This document shows positions 1 to 5,878 of a stretch of 7,875 bases of DNA, one piece after another; the stretch's first letter is position 1, and each line of letters starts with the position of its first letter. The stretch is from Candidatus Methylomirabilota bacterium (lineage in GTDB: Bacteria; Methylomirabilota; Methylomirabilia; Methylomirabilales; Methylomirabilaceae): NCBI GenBank assembly GCA_003105305.1, contig PQAQ01000198.1, forward strand, positions 1 to 7,875, read 5' to 3'. Made by a program: the position numbers and the translations under genes. Below the pieces are notes generated by a model. The model searched no databases. It saw only the letters and a list, made by a program, of their open reading frames with translations, and was not told the DNA's origin.

Positions 1-1428
1 CGGCAGGATCTCGCCTTCTTCGACAAGAATCCAGTCGGGCGGCTGATGACCAGGGTTATCAACGACATCGAGACGTTGAACGAGCTGTTCGGTTCTGGGG
101 TTGTGGCGCTGCTGGGCGACCTGTTGACGCTGCTGGGCGTGGCGGCCGCCATGTTGGCGTTGGATTGGCGACTGGCGCTGATCTCATTCGCCACCTTCCC
201 GTTCATGCTGCGGGCGACGGCCGCCTATCGCAGGCGGGCGCGCGACAACTACCGCGACAGCCGGCGCATTCTGGCTCGGATGAACGCCTACTTGCAGGAA
301 AGCATCTCGGGGATGGCGACGGTCCAGGCCTTCGGCCAGGAAGTGCGTCACTTCAAGAAGTTCCAAGAGATCAACACTCAGCATCGGGACGTGCTGCTCA
401 AGAGCATTCAGTACAATGCGGTCTTCTTTCCGTCCATCGAGCTGTTCAGCGCCATCTCTGTGGGTCTCGTGCTGTGGGCGGGCGGCGGCATGATCCTTGA
501 TGGCCGGGTCCTCCCCGGCGTGGTCGTCGCCTTTGTCCAGTACGTTCATCGCCTGTTCGCGCCTATCCGGGATCTGGCGGAGAAGTACAATATCCTGCAA
601 GCGGCCATGGCCTCCAGCGAACGGGTGTTCAAGCTGCTTGACGTGCAGGAGTCGCTGGTGGAGCCTGCTCTGCCCACCCACCCCGTTCCCCTGCGCGGCG
701 AGATCGAGTTCAGGGATGTCTGGCTGTCCTATACCGCCGGTGAACCGATCCTTAAAGAGATCTCGTTTCGAGTGGCTCCCGGCGAAAAGGTTGCGCTTGT
801 CGGTGCGACTGGCGCCGGCAAGACCTCGATCATCTCGGCCCTCTGCCGGTTCTACGATGTCGAGCGCGGGAGTATCCGGATCGACGGGATCGACGTAAGG
901 GAATGGGACAAGCGGTCGTTACGTCGGCAGATGGGATTGGTGTTGCAGGACGTCTTTCTCTTTTCCGGCGATATCGCCCGCAACATCAGCCTCGGCGACG
1001 CGGCCATCTCCGGGGAGCGGATTGCTGAAGCGGCGCAGCGCGTTCACGCCCACGACTTTATCGAACGGCTGCCGGGCGGCTTCCAGGCCGTCGTAGAGGA
1101 GCGGGGCTCGACGCTTTCACAGGGAGAGCGCCAGCTCCTCTCATTTGCCAGAGCCCTCGCGTTCGACCGACCGATCCTGATTCTGGACGAGGCGACCAGT
1201 TCGGTAGACACGGCGACAGAGCTGCTGATCCAGGATGCCTTAAAAACGCTGTTGCTGGGGCGGACCGCCCTGATTATTGCCCACCGGCTCTCGACCATCC
1301 AGTTTGTCGATCGAATCATCGTCCTGCACAAGGGACGCATCCGCGAGGAGGGGACTCATCAGGAACTCCTCGCTTATGGCGGTTTGTACAGCCGGCTCTA
1401 CGAGCTGCAATATCAGCCCCTGGCCTGA
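1..1428 (+). CDS. ABC exporter, fused permease-ATPase (5' partial)
   Basis: This is a type IV (MsbA/LmrA-like) half-transporter that would dimerise in the inner membrane and export a lipid, drug or peptide using ATP. The reading frame is open from base 1, so about 475 residues are visible and roughly the first 100-120 (first membrane helices) are off the window. The visible part starts in the membrane domain, with hydrophobic segments around visible residues 35-70 and 145-175. The ATPase domain follows, with Walker A GATGAGKTS (visible residues 268-276), Q-loop Q316, signature LSQGE (372-376), Walker B ILILDE with D396/E397, and the switch His in AHRLST (H428). All catalytic motifs are intact. 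The substrate cannot be read from the sequence. Lasso-type exporters belong to this class, but this gene is on the opposite strand from the RiPP operon and about 2 kb from it, so a link is only possible. It ends 22 bp from a convergent gene. Confidence 0.95.
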   Translation, partial: RQDLAFFDKNPVGRLMTRVINDIETLNELFGSGVVALLGDLLTLLGVAAAMLALDWRLALISFATFPFMLRATAAYRRRARDNYRDSRRILARMNAYLQESISGMATVQAFGQEVRHFKKFQEINTQHRDVLLKSIQYNAVFFPSIELFSAISVGLVLWAGGGMILDGRVLPGVVVAFVQYVHRLFAPIRDLAEKYNILQAAMASSERVFKLLDVQESLVEPALPTHPVPLRGEIEFRDVWLSYTAGEPILKEISFRVAPGEKVALVGATGAGKTSIISALCRFYDVERGSIRIDGIDVREWDKRSLRRQMGLVLQDVFLFSGDIARNISLGDAAISGERIAEAAQRVHAHDFIERLPGGFQAVVEERGSTLSQGERQLLSFARALAFDRPILILDEATSSVDTATELLIQDALKTLLLGRTALIIAHRLSTIQFVDRIIVLHKGRIREEGTHQELLAYGGLYSRLYELQYQPLA

Positions 1429-1450
1429 CTGCTCCCCCACCGAACTCTTT

Positions 1451-1759
1451 TTACGGCTGTTTCTCCGACACCAGGATGACCTCGTGAATCTCAAAGCCGT
1501 TGGGGCCGGGGCACATCTCCTTCGGCGCCATATTCTTGTGGACCTCTTTGAACTCTTCGCTCTGAGTCCAGGCCTCGAAGTCCTCCCGGCTCTCCCAATG
1601 AGTCATCAGGATGTAGTAATCGCCCACAATAGGCCGCAGGATCTCATTTCGGATAAATCCCGGCCTGCGCTCAACAACCTTCAGCCGGTCGTCGAACCGC
1701 TTCTCGAACGCGCTTTCGTACCCCTTTGTGACCGGTACCCTATTGGCGACGACAATCAT
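1451..1759 (-). CDS. ABM-fold monooxygenase, IsdG/HmoA-like
   Basis: A 102-residue protein of the antibiotic biosynthesis monooxygenase (dimeric ferredoxin-like) superfamily. The family trace is the N-terminal strand MIVVANRVPV, then GFIRNEIL, then the THWESREDFEAW block near residues 53-64. N6, W64 and H74 fall at positions that match the Asn/Trp/His triad of the haem-degrading IsdG/IsdI enzymes; the ten-residue Trp-His spacing is the same. This favours a cytoplasmic haem-degrading oxygenase (HmoA-like) over a quinol-type ABM enzyme, but no haem uptake gene is next to it. The ATG start is supported by TGGAGG at 1765-1770, 5 nt upstream. A strong promoter and a GC-rich hairpin lie upstream. 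It is transcribed alone, divergent from the SnoaL-like operon and convergent with the ABC exporter gene. Confidence 0.85.
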   Translation of the reverse strand: MIVVANRVPVTKGYESAFEKRFDDRLKVVERRPGFIRNEILRPIVGDYYILMTHWESREDFEAWTQSEEFKEVHKNMAPKEMCPGPNGFEIHEVILVSEKQP

Positions 1760-1782
1760 TGTGTCCTCCAGTGCCTGCCCGG

Positions 1783-1799
1783 ACCGCGCATCGCGCGGT
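1783..1799 (-). promoter_or_regulatory. GC-rich hairpin in the 5' leader of the monooxygenase gene
   Basis: A perfect inverted repeat with 7-bp arms, ACCGCGC and GCGCGGT, separated by 3 nt. It lies 24-40 nt before the monooxygenase start codon and downstream of its predicted transcription start, so it would fold in the mRNA leader. There is no U-run, which argues against a terminator. It could be an RNA stability or translation-control hairpin, or a DNA operator. Confidence 0.45.
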
Positions 1800-1843
1800 A
1801 CATAGGCGGAAGAATGTGTGTTTCGTCGAATCGAACGGTGACC

Positions 1844-1872
1844 ATCATAACTATGTGAATACGTGTTGTCAA
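1844..1872 (-). promoter_or_regulatory. sigma70-type promoter of the monooxygenase gene
   Basis: On the minus strand the -35 box is a perfect TTGACA (1867-1872), the spacer is 17 nt (1850-1866), and the -10 box is TATGAT (1844-1849), five of six matches to TATAAT. The predicted transcription start is near 1837, giving a leader of about 78 nt before the ATG at 1759. This is the best promoter match in the window. Confidence 0.7.
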
Positions 1873-1884
1873 CGTGTTGCCTTT

Positions 1885-1900
1885 AGACTACACTTAGTCT
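1885..1900. promoter_or_regulatory. 16-bp palindrome, possible operator
   Basis: AGACTA-CACT-TAGTCT is a perfect inverted repeat with 6-bp arms and a 4-nt centre. It sits in the divergent intergenic region, about 13 bp upstream of the -35 box of the minus-strand promoter and about 100 bp before the + strand SnoaL-like gene. Its place suits binding of a dimeric regulator acting on one or both genes. No regulator gene is visible in the window and I do not recognise the site. Confidence 0.35.
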
Positions 1901-2003
1901 TTAACCTGCTCATGACTTTTTGTGTGACTGATCCACAATAGCCGGTCAGGCCTGAAATGGGCGCAACTCGTCGTTTCGTCCACCGCGGTGAAGGAGGTCG
2001 AAA

Positions 2004-2483
2004 ATGTCGACAGAAGACCATAAGCAACTGGTACGCCGCCTCTACGCTGAGGGGTTCAAATTCTCGGCGATGGATGAGTTTTTCTCTCCGAATTTTGTCT
2101 ACCACGATCCACCCCCGATCCCCGATCTGGCGCCTGGACTTGAAGCGATTAAGCAGACGTTCAGGACTTTTGCGTCGGCAGCGCCGGAGGGTAGCCCCGT
2201 CATCCATGAGCTGATTGCCGAGGGAGACTTCGTGGTGGTCCGAATGACTGCGGCCGGAGTGCACACAGGCGAACTCCTGGGTGTTCCACCGACTGGAAAA
2301 CGGCTGGCGATGGATGGCATTGTCATTTACCGGTTTGAGAACGGAAAGATCGCGGAGCGGTGGGCGCAGCATGACTTTCTTGGGCTCATGTACCAGCTGG
2401 GCCTGGTAGGTTCGAGCGGGCATGACGCATCATGCCATTCGGACCAAACTATGCCGGGTGCGGCTGCGCAGAGGGCGGCATGA
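2004..2483 (+). CDS. SnoaL/NTF2-like protein (ester cyclase type)
   Basis: A 159-residue cytoplasmic protein with the cone-shaped NTF2-like fold, closest in look to the SnoaL-like polyketide cyclase/ester cyclase group. Supporting blocks are YHDPPPIPDLAPGLEAIK (residues 33-50), the strand GDFVVVRMTAAGVHTGELLGV (74-94, with the typical bulge before the GVPPTGKR turn), and the C-terminal FENGKIAERWAQHD (111-124). Family members use Asp/His residues in the cavity for acid-base chemistry or simply bind small hydrophobic ligands; the substrate cannot be told here. The ATG start is backed by AAGGAGG about 7 nt upstream. The last about 25 residues (after GLVGSSGHD) extend past the domain and are low complexity. 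The stop overlaps the start of the next gene by 4 nt (ATGA), so the two are almost surely co-translated. Confidence 0.85.
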   Translation: MSTEDHKQLVRRLYAEGFKFSAMDEFFSPNFVYHDPPPIPDLAPGLEAIKQTFRTFASAAPEGSPVIHELIAEGDFVVVRMTAAGVHTGELLGVPPTGKRLAMDGIVIYRFENGKIAERWAQHDFLGLMYQLGLVGSSGHDASCHSDQTMPGAAAQRAA

Positions 2484-3346
2484 CAACAGCAGCGAAGAGT
2501 CATGAGCTGCAGGGGTGGGCCCTGATCCTGGGGGCCTCCAGCGGGTTCGGTGAGGCCGCCTCCCTTGCCCTGGCGAAGGCGGGAATGCATATCTTCGGCG
2601 TCCATCTGGACCGCAGAGCTACCATGCCGAATGTTGACCGGATTACTGCGCAGATCAAACATGCGGGACGGGAGGCGGTGTTCTTCAACGTGAACGCCTC
2701 CGATCCGGAGAAGCGGCGCGAGGTCCTGGATCAGATGGAAAAGATCCTGACCGACCGAGGGGAGCCGTCCTCGATAAAGGTGGCTCTGCACTCCCTTGCC
2801 TTCGGAACCTTGAAGCCGTTCCTGGCCCCGTCGCCCAAAGATGCCATCACCCAAGCCCAGATGGATATGACGCTGGATGTGATGGCCCACAGCCTGGTCT
2901 ATTGGGTTCAGGAGCTGGTGATGCGAAAGTTGATGGTTCGCGGTGGACGAGTGTACGCGATGACCAGCTCCGGCGGGACACGGGTCTGGTCCGGCTATGG
3001 GGCCGTGTCGGCGGCCAAGGCGGCGCTAGAGTCGCACGTCCGACAACTCGCGATGGAGCTGGCCCCTTTGGGGATTACGGCAAATACCATCCGCGCGGGG
3101 GTCACCGATACCCCGGCGCTTCGAAAGATCCCCGGGAACGAGGAGATCGTAGAGACTGCGCGAGGGCTCAATCCTTCGGGACGGCTCACTACACCCGAGG
3201 ACGTTGCTGCAGCGCTAGTGATCTTAAGCCGTCCGGAGACCTACTGGATGACCGGTAACGTGATTGGAGTAGACGGGGGCGAGGATATCGTAGGGTTCTC
3301 CATCCCCACTTCTACCGCAGGTCAAGAAGGGCCGGCTCCTGCGTGA
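2480..3346 (+). CDS. Enoyl-ACP reductase-like SDR (FabI/FabL type)
   Basis: A 288-residue short-chain dehydrogenase. The NAD(P)-binding turn is GASSGFG (residues 18-24). LHSLAFG (103-109) resembles the HSxAF stretch of enoyl-ACP reductases. The catalytic region MTSSGG...SGYGAVSAAK has Y173 and K180 separated by six residues, the Y-x6-K spacing of FabI/FabL rather than Y-x3-K of FabG-like SDRs. The following AALESHVRQLAMELAPLGI and DTPALRKIPG look more FabL-like. The expected reaction is NAD(P)H reduction of the trans-2 double bond of an acyl-ACP or related thioester in the cytoplasm. I prefer the ATG at 2480, which overlaps the previous stop (ATGA) and has GAGGG just upstream; an earlier in-frame ATG at 2432 would add 16 atypical residues. 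The 3' end overlaps the convergent nucleotidyltransferase gene by 25 bp. Confidence 0.85.
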   Translation: MTTAAKSHELQGWALILGASSGFGEAASLALAKAGMHIFGVHLDRRATMPNVDRITAQIKHAGREAVFFNVNASDPEKRREVLDQMEKILTDRGEPSSIKVALHSLAFGTLKPFLAPSPKDAITQAQMDMTLDVMAHSLVYWVQELVMRKLMVRGGRVYAMTSSGGTRVWSGYGAVSAAKAALESHVRQLAMELAPLGITANTIRAGVTDTPALRKIPGNEEIVETARGLNPSGRLTTPEDVAAALVILSRPETYWMTGNVIGVDGGEDIVGFSIPTSTAGQEGPAPA

Positions 3347-4425
3347 TGTCTGCGGCCGCCCCGCGTCATCATCCACGGCTTGCTGGATTGCCACCAACTC
3401 CACGCCGCCCGCATGCGGTCTGTTTCGTAATCAATCAGGAGAAACTTGATATAGCGCTCCAGTATCTGCGGGACCGCTCTGTCGCGTACGAGCAGCCGTT
3501 CTGTCGGCATGAGCAGCCGGACTTTGGCCGGCGGTCGCAGTTGATTCAGGACGAGCGTCGGGACGTGCGCGCCCAAGAGCGATTGTACGCTGGTTAGCGC
3601 ATAGTAGGCGGCCTGGCGACACTGATAGCGATGGGCCATCTGCAGGAAACGATCCCAGTCGATACGGTCGCCATCACGTTTGAGGGCCAGAAACAGATCG
3701 CACAGAAGAATCAATCCATCAAACACATGGTGAAAGGCGAGGTGGACGCAGAGGAAAAGCAGGAGGATCTCGCCGCCGAGAACCCGGATGATTTGTGTGC
3801 CGACGTAAATCCGATCAGGGCAGTCCCATGCAAGTGTCTCACCCAGGAGAGACGGCGGTTTCCAGGAGACCATCAGGGTATCCCAATGCAGGTCCACTGT
3901 TAGTAACCGCGGACCCTGCCGATCAAACTCAAACTCTCCGAACAGCTTGCGCTTCTCCGATTCAAGATGCGGGTATCGCGGCTGAAAACCGGCCGCTGTG
4001 AGTACGGTTCTTGCCGCCTCGTAAGAGTCCTCTTTAATCAGGAGATCAATGTCGTTGTAAGGGCGCAGCCCCTCGTCCGGATAGCATGTCTTCGAAAGGG
4101 CCTCACCCTTGAGGAGGATAAAAGGGATGGCTTGGGCATCGAAACGTGTTGCTAACTCCTCCAGCGCCTGCAGGTGGTATAGGCCGGTCGCGATCGCCTC
4201 TCGACGTTGTGCCTCCCATTTCGAACGTATCCCGTTCGGTATGCCGCCGAATCGTGCTCGGTAAAGACCGTATGAAAGGAGGGGGCCGACTCGGTGATGG
4301 TGAACCAATCGCTGAAGCAAGTGCCAGTCCAGGGAGGAACAGATCGGGGCGGCGGGAAACGGCTCCTCATGAAGCGAGGCTCGGAGCATGCTCAGAAGAG
4401 CCTCCTGATCCCGGAAACGGTTCAT
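3322..4425 (-). CDS. Nucleotidyltransferase-fold RiPP tailoring protein (PF14907-like)
   Basis: A 367-residue protein with the motifs of the NTP_transf_5 nucleotidyltransferase family: LLKGEAL (residues 104-110), RPYNDIDLLI (121-130) carrying the metal-binding D125-x-D127 pair, and TVDLHWD (176-182) carrying a third acidic/His site. The rest is mainly helical. In lasso clusters of the pseudomycoidin type, a family member sits beside an HPr-like kinase and is linked to adding sugar units to the phosphorylated peptide end; the same pairing here suggests a similar role, which is inference. The ATG lies within the GAATGA end of the kinase gene, a 4-nt overlap, with only a weak ribosome site, so translation is likely coupled. 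It is the last gene of the operon; its 3' end overlaps the SDR gene and no terminator is visible. The C-terminus (RGGRRHHAGAGPS) is basic and probably unstructured. Confidence 0.85.
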   Translation of the reverse strand: MNRFRDQEALLSMLRASLHEEPFPAAPICSSLDWHLLQRLVHHHRVGPLLSYGLYRARFGGIPNGIRSKWEAQRREAIATGLYHLQALEELATRFDAQAIPFILLKGEALSKTCYPDEGLRPYNDIDLLIKEDSYEAARTVLTAAGFQPRYPHLESEKRKLFGEFEFDRQGPRLLTVDLHWDTLMVSWKPPSLLGETLAWDCPDRIYVGTQIIRVLGGEILLLFLCVHLAFHHVFDGLILLCDLFLALKRDGDRIDWDRFLQMAHRYQCRQAAYYALTSVQSLLGAHVPTLVLNQLRPPAKVRLLMPTERLLVRDRAVPQILERYIKFLLIDYETDRMRAAWSWWQSSKPWMMTRGGRRHHAGAGPS

Positions 4426-5441
4426 TCCAGGAGCCGATCGACCAGGCGCGGGAGGTCCAGGACATCACGGCCGAAATGTAGACGATAGCAGGTCGTCGTT
4501 TCCACGAGACACCCGAGTAGTTCGAAATGGCGCGCCGAGACCGCTCGGTCAAAACAAAGTAGACTGTGCGGCAGGAGCATCTGGAGTGTCTGCGCTTTTG
4601 AAAGCGCCTCGACTCTGCTTGTCGGCTCGCCACTAATGTTCGGAAAAAGGACGAGGCTGGGCACTGCAGCGTCGGCCGTAGAACCCGGGTACAGCGTCTC
4701 GGCGCAGAATCGCTTCTTCCGGAAGCCGGACTCAAGAGCTGATCCCGCGCTGCAGAGCTCCGGAAAGAAGGCGACGGACTGATCGGTGACGTCGATCATT
4801 TCGGGAAATGGGAGCAGTTCGATGTTGCTTCCATTCTGTCGCAGGAACGGTTTGTCGTCCGAGAGGCAGCGATATCCGGCCCGCATCAGGGAGACGCAGC
4901 AGGTGCTCTTGCCGCTTCCACTGATCCCGGGGATCAGTACCCCGCGGCCGTTTCGTTCCAAGGCTGCCGCATGCACCACGTGGAGCCCGCGCCGGGCCAA
5001 CAGTTGCGCAAACGGGAAAAAGAAGAAGATGCTGGGGAGCAGCGCGTGGTGTAACGCTATCGGATCGGTCAGCGCTCCCTCCAACCGTTCCCCTGATGTG
5101 TCCAACCACAGCCGGCCGCGCTGATGATAATCCAGCAGCAGCCCGCCGTTTCCGGCATAGACATCCCAGTCGATGCCCAGCCGATCGGCAAGATCAAAGG
5201 CGTTCTTCCAGGAGGTTGAAAACAGCAATGATCCGCCTGCGCCTGATGGCCCGTTCGAAAAGTGGTCTGGGACCTTTCCGCTGGCTCTGTAAGTAAACCG
5301 CAGCAGCCGACTGTCCGACACAGCATGCTTGGCAAACCGGCGCAGCAGTTCACCAATCCCGGCGCCGAGCAATGGGATATCCGTCTCCACCTGAACGCCG
5401 ATACCGTACAGATCAAACGTCTGCGTCACCATGCTGTTCAT
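4422..5441 (-). CDS. HPr-kinase-like peptide kinase
   Basis: A 339-residue protein of the HprK-related group. The P-loop is PGISGSGKST (residues 171-180), preceded by HVVHAAALERNG (154-165) and followed by YRCLSDDKPFL (190-200), where D195/D196 match the acidic pair after the P-loop in HPr kinases. The N-terminal 130 residues are a family-specific domain, not the HprK N-terminal domain of the phosphotransferase system. Relatives in paeninodin-type lasso clusters (for example ThcoK) phosphorylate a C-terminal Ser of the precursor peptide. Both precursors here have Ser in their short C-terminal tails, so they are the likely substrates (inference). The ATG at 5441 lies 26 nt after the second precursor's stop with a poor ribosome site; a second ATG at 5432 is possible. 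It overlaps the nucleotidyltransferase gene by 4 nt. Confidence 0.85.
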   Translation of the reverse strand: MNSMVTQTFDLYGIGVQVETDIPLLGAGIGELLRRFAKHAVSDSRLLRFTYRASGKVPDHFSNGPSGAGGSLLFSTSWKNAFDLADRLGIDWDVYAGNGGLLLDYHQRGRLWLDTSGERLEGALTDPIALHHALLPSIFFFFPFAQLLARRGLHVVHAAALERNGRGVLIPGISGSGKSTCCVSLMRAGYRCLSDDKPFLRQNGSNIELLPFPEMIDVTDQSVAFFPELCSAGSALESGFRKKRFCAETLYPGSTADAAVPSLVLFPNISGEPTSRVEALSKAQTLQMLLPHSLLCFDRAVSARHFELLGCLVETTTCYRLHFGRDVLDLPRLVDRLLE

Positions 5442-5467
5442 CTTTCGGATAACCTCACCGGCTAAGT

Positions 5468-5587
5468 CTAGATCGGTGAGCTATCTGCCGTAATATCCCG
5501 CAGCGGTTTGTGCTTCGTGAGCGTCGGCTTCGTGTAGGGCTGTTTCGGGTCGGTCTCACCGACGTGCTGTTCCTGGATGTCCCTCAT
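5468..5587 (-). CDS. RiPP precursor peptide 1 (39 aa, lasso-like leader)
   Basis: A 39-residue peptide, too short for ordinary gene finders. Leader motif YTKPTLTKHKPLRDIT spans residues 18-33: Y18, P21, L23 and T33 match the lasso leader rule YxxPxLxxxGx5T, while the Gly position is Lys27. After T33 comes A34, the expected -1 residue, then only DSSPI before the stop. A five-residue tail cannot form a lasso ring, which needs an Asp/Glu at position 7-9 plus a threaded tail. Residues 4-34 are identical to precursor 2. The start is fixed by a very strong AAGGAGG (5594-5600), 6 nt upstream. Gene order is radical SAM, precursor 2, precursor 1, kinase. S36/S37 are candidate phosphorylation sites (inference). 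Confidence 0.85.
   Translation of the reverse strand: MRDIQEQHVGETDPKQPYTKPTLTKHKPLRDITADSSPI
5485..5578 (-). repeat. 94-bp perfect direct repeat, copy A (leader-coding)
   Basis: Identical base for base to 5776-5869, offset 291 bp. It covers the leader codons from Ile4 through Ala34 of precursor 1. The duplication continues to 5640 at lower identity (14 differences in the next 62 bp), so the whole duplicated unit is about 156 bp. Confidence 0.95.
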
Positions 5588-5640
5588 TGGTCTCCTCCTT
5601 CTCAAAGAAGTTTCACGCCGTGACGATCGCCTACGCGCAT
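5584..5640 (-). pseudogene. Decayed copy of the radical SAM gene's 3' end
   Basis: These 57 bp align without gaps with the last 19 codons of the radical SAM gene (5875-5931). Read in that frame they give MRVGDRHGVKLL, a stop, then EGGDQ and the final stop, against MRVGDRHCLKRLWEEGGQ in the intact gene. The SPASM-region Cys has become Gly and the Trp codon TGG has become TGA. The relic was carried along when the precursor gene was duplicated and is not expected to be a working protein. Its last codons now form the strong ribosome site of precursor 1. Confidence 0.85.
5594..5600 (-). promoter_or_regulatory. Strong ribosome binding site of precursor 1
   Basis: AAGGAGG, 6 nt before the ATG at 5587. 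The matching place before precursor 2 reads AGAGGGGGG and is constrained by the end of the radical SAM coding sequence. The better site here arose within the decayed gene end, so precursor 1 may be translated independently and more strongly than precursor 2. Confidence 0.75.
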
Positions 5641-5749
5641 TCCCAGCGTCCCACTATTACAGATACAGACGTGAAGGGCCACACCATCTTTTCAGTGATA
5701 CCCCTTCAGCGCACCTGACCCACGCACTTCCACGGGCTGACTCGGATTG

Positions 5750-5878
5750 TTACCCAGGCTGACCGCTTGGGGCGGCTGCCGTAATATCCCGCAGCGGTTT
5801 GTGCTTCGTGAGCGTCGGCTTCGTGTAGGGCTGTTTCGGGTCGGTCTCACCGACGTGCTGTTCCTGGATTTCCTTCAT
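5750..5878 (-). CDS. RiPP precursor peptide 2 (42 aa, lasso-like leader)
   Basis: A 42-residue peptide whose ATG overlaps the radical SAM stop codon (CAATGA), so the two are translationally coupled. Residues 4-34 equal those of precursor 1, including leader motif YTKPTLTKHKPLRDIT (18-33) with Lys27 in place of the usual lasso Gly. After the expected Thr33-Ala34 cleavage position only AAPSGQPG follows. This tail has no Asp/Glu for a lasso lactam ring, and is only eight residues. S38 is the only hydroxyl residue in it. A longer reading from an upstream start at 5971 would add 31 residues that lie inside the radical SAM gene and is rejected. The tails of the two precursors share little beyond small, Pro- and Ser-containing composition, suggesting two distinct products from one set of enzymes. 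Confidence 0.85.
   Translation of the reverse strand: MKEIQEQHVGETDPKQPYTKPTLTKHKPLRDITAAAPSGQPG
5776..5869 (-). repeat. 94-bp perfect direct repeat, copy B (leader-coding)
   Basis: Identical to 5485-5578. It covers leader codons Ile4 to Ala34 of precursor 2. The homologous unit runs on to 5931 inside the radical SAM gene; identity stops abruptly just after the Ala34 codon on the other side, where the two peptide tails begin. Confidence 0.95.

Noticed and set aside
1277..1858. 193-residue + strand frame across the ABC exporter end and the monooxygenase gene
   Set aside because: It is antisense to the well-supported monooxygenase gene, overlaps the exporter in another frame and shows no recognisable domain.
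1920..1938. TTGTG-N9-CACAA, a Crp/Fnr-like inverted repeat before the SnoaL-like gene
   Set aside because: Arms are only 5 bp and the spacing does not fit the usual Crp or Fnr site; likely chance.
2432..2479. Earlier ATG that would add 16 residues to the SDR
   Set aside because: The added Cys- and Gly-rich residues are unlike an SDR N-terminus and overlap the previous gene by 52 nt; the ATG at 2480 has a ribosome site and the ATGA overlap.
5657..5749. Thirty further sense codons after the TAA of precursor 2, which might be a longer core cut off by a stop
   Set aside because: An open stretch of 30 codons is expected fairly often by chance; it has no lasso-like core features, and precursor 1 shows no matching extension.
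5485..5869. The tandem repeat as a CRISPR array or transposon end
   Set aside because: There are only two copies, 94 bp each and coding for a peptide leader, with no short regular spacers, inverted ends or transposase nearby.
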